DNA of 6,874 nucleotides from Parachlamydiaceae bacterium. Its GTDB lineage: Bacteria > Chlamydiota > Chlamydiia > Chlamydiales > Parachlamydiaceae. A program made the translations under genes and the position numbers. Below, piece by piece: positions 1 to 5,345 of the stretch (position 1 is the stretch's first letter; each line of letters opens with the position of its first letter). The stretch covers positions 1 to 6,874 of the forward strand of contig JACCVN010000120.1 of NCBI GenBank assembly GCA_013698165.1, given 5' to 3'. The notes under the pieces were generated by a model. That model saw nothing but the letters and a program-made list of their open reading frames with translations, was not told where the DNA came from and searched no databases.

Positions 1-24
1 ATCATAAACTAGGCCGTTTAGGTT

Positions 25-39
25 CTTCCCTCTAGGAAG
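25..39 (+). promoter_or_regulatory. Small hairpin enclosing the only Shine-Dalgarno-like sequence before the kinase gene
   Basis: CTTCC (25-29) can pair with GGAAG (35-39) around the loop CTCTA. The right arm contains AGGAAG, the only purine-rich ribosome-binding candidate upstream of the ATG at 54, at a 14-nt distance. The stem is only five base pairs, so a role in limiting translation is speculative. Confidence 0.2.
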
Positions 40-53
40 TACTCATTTGCGCG

Positions 54-2129
54 ATGAGCCTTAATTCCCCTATCTCAAATGGAAATTCCCCAAATTTACT
101 TTCAACATCGATACAAAATGAAGCCAAAGCATCACAAGTCACACTTCATAAAGATGGTGATCGTCTCATAATGAGCGAAAAAAAGGAAATAAAAAGATCT
201 GCACCTAAGCCTCTGCCCAAGCCAAATAGTTCAGCAACAGCCCGATCTTTTAAGGCTTCAGCACCAAATAATTTGGCCAATGGAGTTGTTGCCAAACATG
301 TCTACTCCCCTTTAAAGGATGTTGAGACTAAATTGCCTTGGGGAAAACGCTATTCACCTTCAATATCTGCTCACAAGAGGAGGCAGAAACCTTCAACAGA
401 AACAATTGGAAAATCAAAAATATTACCTACTTTGGTTCAAATCGAAGGTCAAGAAACTAAAGTCTCACAAAAAACAAGCATTTCAAAAGACAAACTCAAA
501 AACAATCTTGAAGATTATAAAAAATTTAAAAAAGAAATAAATAAGATTAATAAATATGCCGCTAAAAATATGAAAGCGCTAACCGACGAAGCAAAGATGA
601 GTGATCAAAAAAGTTTTCATATCACAGGTAACAATGCAAACAACTTTTCAATTAAAGAGAAACACATTTACAAATTAACTGCGAAAGGAAAATATGGCCT
701 TACAATCACTGATAATGGAGAAGTCTTTGTCAACGTTCCGGCAAGCAAATTCGCACAAGGTGGTGAAAAGGAAATTAGTTTTGCAGTAAGACTCTCCAAT
801 AGTTTCAGCATTGGTTCAAGATTTAATCCTCTGCATTTGCCAAAAATTAAGAACTCGCAAATCTCCGTTTTTGGTTTATCATTGACAAGTAAGGACAGTA
901 TGAAAGAAGCCCTCCGAGATATCAGCGGAGAAGTAAAAGTAATGAACAGTTCTATTCAAAATACTGACCACATTTTAATCCCTAAAGCAATTACTCATAT
1001 TGTCACCACTAACGAGGAAGGTGTTGAACTCCATAAAACGGGTGTGATTATGCCCTTTTGTGATGGAGGAGACTTAAGAAATAAAGTATTCGACACGAAA
1101 AATAAAGCTGGATTAGCAGAATTTAAAGTAATTGCTGAGGGTGTATCAAATGGGCTTGTAGAGCTTCACAAAGCCGGGTTATCACACCGGGACCTCAAAC
1201 CGGAAAATATGATGATTCATAATGGGGTGGTTAAGATTGCAGATTTTGGAGGCGTTGTAAGTGATCGGGATTTTGAGTATACAATTTCGACAGAAGATTT
1301 AAATTCTTTTCTTGAAATGATCGGTAAAAATGGCGAATCAGAATCGATTAGAGAAAAATTCAAAGGCATTGATGGATTGAGGAATAATAATTCATTAAAT
1401 TCTAAAATCGTATCTGAATTACGGGAATACGCAAAATTACTTAAAGATAAAGAATCCGACCCTAAAATTAAAGCCCTAAGACTTAGAACAAATTCTATAG
1501 TGAATAAATACGATGGGAGAGTTGGAAGTCTCCTCTTTGGCTCAGGAACGTCTGCTTATCTCCCCTTGGAATGTGAAATAAAAGCGGACCTTAGCACTCC
1601 GAAAGATTCATCTAAGTACAGAGATGTATACTCGCTTGGAGTTAGCTTATTCCAATTGACTCATGAAATCAGCCCAAAAGAAATTGAACTTGAATATAAA
1701 AGCCTTATAAAAAACCTTGCAAATGGATATAGTCTTGAAATTATAGATAATAACTATGACGAAGTTGCTACGCTGATAAATGAAAAAGAAAAAGAATTAA
1801 TTATAGCACAAATTCAAAGCCTTATTAACAATAAGTTAATTTCAAATGATGATAAATTTCAACATTTAAAGGAAAAGGATATAGCTCGCATAAACCAGTT
1901 ATATAAAGAAGCAACCAAAAGTAGTGCTAATAAAATTACGGACTTTAAAGAATTAAAAGAATGTGCCAAGATGCCGGCATTAAAAAAAATGCTAGATAAT
2001 TTCAAAAGTGAATCGAAAAATAATCCCCCTTCCGAACCTGTAGATCAGATGATCCTTAAATTGCTAGATGACATCCCGGCAAATCGAGGTAACGCTGAAG
2101 AGGCATTAGCAGCCATTAAAAAATTTTAA
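54..2129 (+). CDS. Eukaryotic-like Ser/Thr protein kinase-domain protein, 691 aa, atypical N-lobe
   Basis: The C-lobe motifs are clear: hinge-like VIMPFCDGGDL (331-341), catalytic loop HRDLKPENMM (378-387; D380, K382, N385), DFG (397-399), GTSAYLPLE in the APE position (498-506), DVYSLG (524-529) and a closing IPANRGNAEEAL (674-685) with the late conserved Arg R678. These predict phosphotransfer to Ser/Thr. Residues 1-200 are basic and rich in Ser, Pro, Lys and Asn, with no signal peptide or membrane segment; this could be a disordered or secretion-signal region, which is inference. The N-lobe is odd: AKGKYG (210-215) resembles a glycine loop followed by FAVR (243-246), or SVFGLS (271-276) is strand 3 before the alpha-C-like GEVKVM (E293); neither offers the usual lysine. 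About 85 residues are inserted between DFG and the APE-like site, and more after DVYSLG. AGGAAG at 34-39 lies 14 nt before the ATG, which is long; the next in-frame ATG (171) has no better site. It may be a host-directed effector or a pseudokinase. Confidence 0.88.
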   Translation: MSLNSPISNGNSPNLLSTSIQNEAKASQVTLHKDGDRLIMSEKKEIKRSAPKPLPKPNSSATARSFKASAPNNLANGVVAKHVYSPLKDVETKLPWGKRYSPSISAHKRRQKPSTETIGKSKILPTLVQIEGQETKVSQKTSISKDKLKNNLEDYKKFKKEINKINKYAAKNMKALTDEAKMSDQKSFHITGNNANNFSIKEKHIYKLTAKGKYGLTITDNGEVFVNVPASKFAQGGEKEISFAVRLSNSFSIGSRFNPLHLPKIKNSQISVFGLSLTSKDSMKEALRDISGEVKVMNSSIQNTDHILIPKAITHIVTTNEEGVELHKTGVIMPFCDGGDLRNKVFDTKNKAGLAEFKVIAEGVSNGLVELHKAGLSHRDLKPENMMIHNGVVKIADFGGVVSDRDFEYTISTEDLNSFLEMIGKNGESESIREKFKGIDGLRNNNSLNSKIVSELREYAKLLKDKESDPKIKALRLRTNSIVNKYDGRVGSLLFGSGTSAYLPLECEIKADLSTPKDSSKYRDVYSLGVSLFQLTHEISPKEIELEYKSLIKNLANGYSLEIIDNNYDEVATLINEKEKELIIAQIQSLINNKLISNDDKFQHLKEKDIARINQLYKEATKSSANKITDFKELKECAKMPALKKMLDNFKSESKNNPPSEPVDQMILKLLDDIPANRGNAEEALAAIKKF

Positions 2130-2145
2130 TTGAGTGGTAAAGATG

Positions 2146-2176
2146 AGTCAAAAGACTTATGACTTCTATTTCTATT
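2146..2176 (+). terminator. Weak terminator-like hairpin after the kinase gene
   Basis: AGTCA (2146-2150) pairs with TGACT (2160-2164) and is followed by a pyrimidine-rich tail TCTATTTCTATT. It begins 16 nt after the kinase stop codon, in the right place for transcription termination. The stem is short, AT-rich and has a nine-base loop, so this is only a candidate. Confidence 0.22.
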
Positions 2177-2261
2177 AATTCTGCACTTAATATATTGCAA
2201 TTAATTTTCAGCAGTAAACTTTTGATGAACTCCAAAGGGATTCATCGAGATTTTACAGAAA

Positions 2262-2432
2262 ATGAACCATGATTCAATTCAATTGGATAAGAGTTTTAAA
2301 AAACTTTGCAATACAATTTGTAAATCCAAAAATAGCGAGCTCAAAGGCATTCTTCTATCGGCTCTTAGAGCAAAGCCGCAACTTCTAGAAGCTTTGCGCA
2401 ATGGCAAAGGTAATCAATTTAAGGATTTGTAG
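2262..2432 (+). CDS. Possible small ORF, 56 aa, unknown
   Basis: An ATG at 2262 opens a 56-codon frame ending in TAG at 2430-2432. The product begins MNHDSIQLDKSF and contains a Lys- and Leu-rich stretch around GILLSALRAKPQLLEALRNG that could form amphipathic helix. There is no convincing ribosome binding site; the upstream sequence is TTTTACAGAAA. The frame is open upstream only to a TGA at 2226-2228, so if genuine it could be the tail of a longer lost gene. It overlaps the last 19 bases of the HlyD-like remnant on the other strand. I do not recognise the product, and a chance ORF in degraded DNA is at least as likely. Confidence 0.22.
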   Translation: MNHDSIQLDKSFKKLCNTICKSKNSELKGILLSALRAKPQLLEALRNGKGNQFKDL

Positions 2433-2707
2433 GCTGAATTGTAATTGCGGATTGAGATCGCTTTGCGATCTCCGATCTCTAATTCTCTTTCCCCTAAGAC
2501 GAAAAGGAGTCCTTTCTCAAATGGGTTTATTCGAAGAGGGATTCCACCTGCTACTAGCCAAAGGAACCCAAGCTTGACTTGGCGCACATCCACATTTCCA
2601 TAGAGCTGCATTCTTTCCCTCTTTAGGAACTCTGGGGAAATTAAATATCCTAATAATCTAGCCAAAACAGCAACGATAATAAGAATAGGAATAATACGCC
2701 GATACCA
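2414..2707 (-). pseudogene. N-terminal remnant of an HlyD/YbhG-type membrane fusion protein
   Basis: Read on the minus strand from 2707, the frame begins WYRRIIPILIIVAVL, a basic residue pair followed by a hydrophobic segment typical of the signal anchor of periplasmic membrane fusion (adaptor) proteins of ABC or RND exporters. It continues with LYGNVDVRQVKLGF (2605-2564), closely resembling the LYGNVDIR-x-V-x-L-x-F-R-V-x-G-R-I signature of YbhG/HlyD-like proteins. Similarity fades after VAGGI (about 2540). A different frame then gives ESLFE, reminiscent of the next family segment, so frameshifts are likely. A TGA (2708-2710) lies directly upstream of the first residue, so no full start is evident; the only local initiator in this frame is TTG at 2665. 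The family is normally around 300-400 residues, and no coiled-coil hairpin, lipoyl second half or ABC partner is visible. A dead fragment is the best reading; the family call is from memory of the motif. Confidence 0.62.
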
Positions 2708-2710
2708 TCA

Positions 2711-2967
2711 CAAATGTAAAATCAAATTTTCACCCGAAATAGTGATACTAAGATAATTGAGCTTCTGCTGCCAGAAAAAACGTAGATTCACGATAAAGGA
2801 CGTAAAGGTCAAAGACAATAACGACTTTATTTTAGGCTTCCATGGAGTCGCAATGTGAGAAGAATCGAATCTCAGTAAATTTTTTAAATTGTCGTGACCC
2901 ACAAGAATTAAATATTCGTAATGTACATAATTCATATTTATGTTAAAATTTAAACGAGATTTTTTTC
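2711..2967. other. Non-coding or degraded stretch upstream of the duplicated hydrophobic protein
   Basis: I find no gene here that I can support. A minus-strand frame spans 2708-3001, but it has low-complexity composition, overlaps the promoter and start of the next gene, and shows no recognisable motif. A shorter minus-strand frame near 2738-2820 reads DLYVLYRESTFFLAAEAQLS and ends in TAG; it may be a scrap of the gene once upstream of the HlyD-like remnant, but I cannot assign it. The right end is very AT-rich and leads into the promoter region. Confidence 0.4.
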
Positions 2968-2973
2968 TATAAT
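2968..2973 (+). promoter_or_regulatory. Candidate -10 box TATAAT
   Basis: A perfect TATAAT lies 20 bases before the ATG at 2994. No good -35 hexamer is seen at 16-18 bp upstream, where the sequence is AT-rich (AAAATT region). The box would give a very short leader that still includes the ribosome binding site. The surroundings are so AT-rich that a chance match is possible. Confidence 0.4.
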
Positions 2974-2980
2974 ATTTAAA

Positions 2981-2986
2981 AAAGGA
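2981..2986 (+). promoter_or_regulatory. Ribosome binding site AAAGGA
   Basis: AAAGGA ends seven bases before the ATG at 2994, the best-placed Shine-Dalgarno sequence in the window. It fixes the start of the 200-residue hydrophobic protein. Confidence 0.7.
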
Positions 2987-2993
2987 TGATATT

Positions 2994-3596
2994 ATGAACA
3001 TTGTTGTGGATTTTTCTAAAAATGAAGTTCTTCCAAGATTGAATTATTTAGTGGGAGCGCCTATTGCATTAACCTACAGGGCTATTGATATAGCGATCGG
3101 AGCAGTAGGAGGACTTGCGGCTATTTGTACACTAGGAATGCATCGAGAGACCACAAATTTTGCTGCTAAGCATCTTTCTAGCTCAAAACATCTTTTATCG
3201 ACTCCTTATTTTCACCTCCTACGAGTCATCAATCCCAATGCAAAGCTGGATACAAATAAATTATCAATAATGGATTCACGCCTTTTCTCTCGCGTAGGAA
3301 GGATTGATGACGCAGCGTATGGATACTCAAGCAGCAATAACTTTCTTGAACGACATGTTTGTTCACGCCTATCATATGCCTTGTTAGCAATTTCTTGCAC
3401 TATAGAGGGGATTGCAAATGGTCTTATTGGCATACCAACTGTGCTATTTTCAATATTGACGCTTGGAAAATTTTCATCTATCAACAACGTGGCCTATGAT
3501 TCACTGAGTAAAACATCCGGTACAATTGGAGATCTCTTTTTCTGTGCAATAAAATTGATTAATCCACAAACTAACACAAGTTTACTGTTGTTTTAA
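2994..3596 (+). CDS. Hydrophobic protein with internal duplication, 200 aa, unknown function
   Basis: The start is supported by AAAGGA seven bases upstream. Two hydrophobic stretches (about residues 20-47 and 126-157) each lead into a 36-residue unit starting TLG (46-48; 156-158) and ending INP (79-81; 189-191). The two units align without gaps with 11 identities, including TLG, an Asn at unit position 10, the LS pair at 16-17, a Phe at 28 and INP. The protein is thus a tandem duplication of a helix-rich membrane-associated module joined by a more polar linker (about 83-122) rich in Ser, Asp and Arg. There is no cleavable signal peptide: the N-terminus MNIVVDFSKN is polar. Small bilobed hydrophobic proteins occur among intracellular bacteria, some as inclusion-membrane proteins, but assignment to such a role is inference. 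I do not recognise a named family. It is convergent with the downstream MBL-fold gene. Confidence 0.82.
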   Translation: MNIVVDFSKNEVLPRLNYLVGAPIALTYRAIDIAIGAVGGLAAICTLGMHRETTNFAAKHLSSSKHLLSTPYFHLLRVINPNAKLDTNKLSIMDSRLFSRVGRIDDAAYGYSSSNNFLERHVCSRLSYALLAISCTIEGIANGLIGIPTVLFSILTLGKFSSINNVAYDSLSKTSGTIGDLFFCAIKLINPQTNTSLLLF

Positions 3597-3655
3597 ATAT
3601 ATTTTTGAGATCAATATTTCTGCATTTATTATGCTGTGATTTGTTTCTTAGTTTA

Positions 3656-3688
3656 CCCACTGTTTGCCCTTGCAGGCAAAGCAGTGGG
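3656..3688. repeat. Strong stem-loop between convergent genes
   Basis: CCCACTGTTTGCC (3656-3668) pairs with GGCAAAGCAGTGGG (3675-3688) around the loop CTTGCA, giving 13 base pairs with one bulged G. It lies 60 bases after the stop of the hydrophobic-protein gene. No T-run follows on either strand, so it is not a standard intrinsic terminator, but it could protect 3' ends or belong to a dispersed repeat. Confidence 0.6.
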
Positions 3689-3715
3689 CTATAGATCTGC
3701 CGCCCTCATTGGGCC

Positions 3716-3749
3716 TTAACTCGCTAACATACAATGTTTAGCGAGTTAA
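3716..3749. repeat. Perfect 12-bp inverted repeat, second stem-loop
   Basis: TTAACTCGCTAA (3716-3727) is perfectly complementary to TTAGCGAGTTAA (3738-3749); the stem can extend inward through CAT/ATG with one bulge. An outer GGG (3711-3713) can pair with CCC (3750-3752). No T-tract follows directly. With the stem-loop at 3656-3688 it forms a two-hairpin element of about 100 bp between convergent genes, and may act as a bidirectional transcription barrier, protein-binding palindrome or part of a miniature repeat. Confidence 0.6.
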
Positions 3750-3808
3750 CCCAAAATCGAAAAAGACAAAAATCTCTCAAAAATCAGCTGAATTTCGAAT
3801 TTTTTCAC

Positions 3809-3833
3809 AGCCTCTGCGAGACGCAGCAGGCTA
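3809..3833 (-). repeat. CCTGCTGCG hairpin repeat, copy 1, at the 3' end of the MBL-fold gene
   Basis: AGCCTCTGCG (3809-3818) pairs with CGCAGCAGGCT (3822-3832) with one bulged C and a three-base loop. In the direction of the minus-strand gene it begins two bases after the stop codon and reads TAGCCTGCTGCGTCTC. The same 15-base core recurs at 5303-5317. The sequence following the stem in that direction is A-rich, not T-rich, so intrinsic termination is not supported. Confidence 0.65.
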
Positions 3834-3835
3834 CT

Positions 3836-5206
3836 TTACAAAAAATATGTCGGGGAAAGGTAGCTGAGGCGCCCAAAATCTAATGAGGAGGCCACAACAC
3901 GAAGAGTTGCAACCGGTACATATTCTGATGACATGCTGCATTTGATCTGCAATGTATGTAAATCGAGCATTAAACCGATATCTGCAGGCAGTACAACAGA
4001 AGGTGCCGTTGAGAAGTCTTTGTTCGTATTGGCGAAATCGTTCCGCATTTTTCTGATGACTTCAAGACGGAGGTCCCCCTCGCGTCCGTTAAACTCTGTT
4101 AACAGCATAAGCTTTGGAGTGACTTCTTCAAGAAGCGAATAGCATCCATAATATCCCAAAAAATTTTCATTGTATCCAAGTTTTGAATAATCTCTAGGAG
4201 TTGTATTACCAAAGCCTGCTAAAAGAAGATCGCACTGGCTGAGATGATGGGCAATCAGCGGCGACCAGCCCATTTTTGAAAGATATCCTATGCGCACATG
4301 ATCTATAGCATTTGAGAGCTCAAGTCGTATTCCTAATCCAGTAGTGTCTGCTAGATAATTATCATCGTGATTTTTTGTTAAGAAATCAGGGCTCGTACAT
4401 TGGAAATAATTCAAGGAAATCCCTTCAGCGAGTTCAATTTCTTCTACATCGGGAGAGTCAAGGAACATTTCCAAATTGTGAATAGTATGGCGTGCTTGTT
4501 TAAAGCTAGGTTTCAGCATCCCTGCCAGCTCTTGACGAACTTTATGATGAAGATAATAGTGGATGATTTGTAGTTCAGAAGAGGTTTTATTCAGTTGACT
4601 GTTGAGCTCTGAAATATTCTTTACGTCTCCATAGGCCTCGGGACTGTTATGGGTGACAATGACAAAATCGATGTCCCCGATACAAAGTCCTTGGTCATGA
4701 AATATCTTGATAAACCCTGGTCCAGGATTAATGACAATACCCTTAGCATTCCATCGAATGAAGTGACCACCTAAACTTTTCCGCGATTCTTCTGTCAATA
4801 AAGAAGGATTTGTCGCCTCAGAAAATGACCTAAAGGGGTGATTCTCAAAAGCCCAACCATTTAATATGTAAAGATGGTGGTCGGGAAGTGTCTTCCGTTT
4901 TTGGGTCTGGTCCAAATATTCCTTGATTTGCTCGGCATGGTTCTTTTGAAACCGTTGGATGCATCTTTCAAGATTTGAATCCGTTTCATGATGATCGATG
5001 TGTTTTTGTTTATAAGACTCTGTTTGGATTTCCGCACCCGCAAGTTTTCTAAGTTCATTAAGAGCAATTTGTTGCTGGTCATTTTGTTGATCGCTAGAGA
5101 AGTCGGGAGCGATCTCGTTGTACGCATAGAGACGTTCAGTTAATAAGTCGCTGTCAGCAGGATCGGAGCGAACCATTGATGAAAATATATCTGAACTGCT
5201 GTTCAT
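3836..5206 (-). CDS. Metallo-beta-lactamase-fold protein with substituted metal-binding motifs, about 456 aa
   Basis: The fold is suggested by GGHFIRWNAKGIVINPGPGF (146-165), the strand-plus-motif DIDFVIVTH (178-186), the later GYLSKMGWSP (307-316), DLLLAGFGN (326-334) and PKLMLLTEFNG (364-374). Active members normally have H-x-H-x-D-H after strand four; here it reads THNSPEAYGD (185-194), keeping only the first His. The usual S-D-T-G Asp is Lys (SKMG, K311), A-H-x-G is AGFG (G331), and the His of the usual HLG before the final strand appears as Phe (FLG, F349). It is probably a non-catalytic or differently functioning member. Residues 1-110 are a polar, Gln-rich, helix-prone extension without signal peptide. 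I prefer the ATG at 5206 because GGAG lies six bases before it; the longer frame from 5218 has no ribosome binding site. Substrate and partner are unknown. It is followed by repeat copy 1 and lies downstream of the dehydrogenase gene on the same strand, about 140 bases from it. Confidence 0.82.
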   Translation of the reverse strand: MNSSSDIFSSMVRSDPADSDLLTERLYAYNEIAPDFSSDQQNDQQQIALNELRKLAGAEIQTESYKQKHIDHHETDSNLERCIQRFQKNHAEQIKEYLDQTQKRKTLPDHHLYILNGWAFENHPFRSFSEATNPSLLTEESRKSLGGHFIRWNAKGIVINPGPGFIKIFHDQGLCIGDIDFVIVTHNSPEAYGDVKNISELNSQLNKTSSELQIIHYYLHHKVRQELAGMLKPSFKQARHTIHNLEMFLDSPDVEEIELAEGISLNYFQCTSPDFLTKNHDDNYLADTTGLGIRLELSNAIDHVRIGYLSKMGWSPLIAHHLSQCDLLLAGFGNTTPRDYSKLGYNENFLGYYGCYSLLEEVTPKLMLLTEFNGREGDLRLEVIRKMRNDFANTNKDFSTAPSVVLPADIGLMLDLHTLQIKCSMSSEYVPVATLRVVASSLDFGRLSYLSPTYFL

Positions 5207-5302
5207 CGAAAACTCCATTGATTGATCATTAGACGCGAAAATTAACAGGCTGACTCTATTTTTACATGAAAAACAGTTGTTAAAAAAGCGGAAATTTCAT
5301 TC

Positions 5303-5343
5303 AGCCTGCTGCGTCTCACTGTAGCCTGTTGCGTCGCAGCAGG
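5303..5343 (-). repeat. CCTGCTGCG hairpin repeat, copy 2 (double), at the 3' end of the dehydrogenase gene
   Basis: AGCCTGCTGCGTCTC (5303-5317) is the same sequence, in the opposite orientation, as the right arm of copy 1 (reverse complement of 3818-3832). A second, slightly diverged unit AGCCTGTTGCGTC follows at 5323-5335, then CGCAGCAGG (5335-5343). CCTGCTGCG (5305-5313) pairs perfectly with 5335-5343, or CCTGTTGC (5326-5333) pairs locally with GCAGCAGG (5336-5343) with one G-T wobble. The element starts two bases beyond the dehydrogenase stop codon and lies in the leader of the MBL-fold gene. Confidence 0.65.
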
Positions 5344-5345
5344 AG

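Noticed and set aside
319..540. 73-codon plus-strand frame inside the kinase gene
   Set aside because: It is a Lys-rich shadow of the basic N-terminal region in another frame.
2143..2178. 11-codon ORF starting MSQKTYD just after the kinase gene
   Set aside because: It is too short to support and overlaps the weak hairpin; no homology is recognisable.
2708..3001. 97-codon minus-strand frame upstream of the hydrophobic-protein gene
   Set aside because: It overlaps the promoter, ribosome binding site and start of a well-supported plus-strand gene, has low-complexity AT-driven composition and shows no recognisable motif.
3212..3487. 91-codon frame antisense to the hydrophobic-protein gene
   Set aside because: It lies wholly inside a better-supported gene whose duplicated structure shows the plus strand is the coding one.
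3809..3833. Intrinsic terminator for the MBL-fold gene
   Set aside because: In the direction of transcription the stem is followed by an A-rich rather than a T-rich tract, so the rho-independent pattern is not met.
3933..4142. 69-codon plus-strand frame inside the MBL-fold gene
   Set aside because: It is antisense to conserved fold motifs, with Ser/Arg-rich shadow composition.
4861..5127. 88-codon minus-strand frame overlapping the N-terminal part of the MBL-fold gene
   Set aside because: It is an alternative frame within a longer gene, with no independent start signal or motif.
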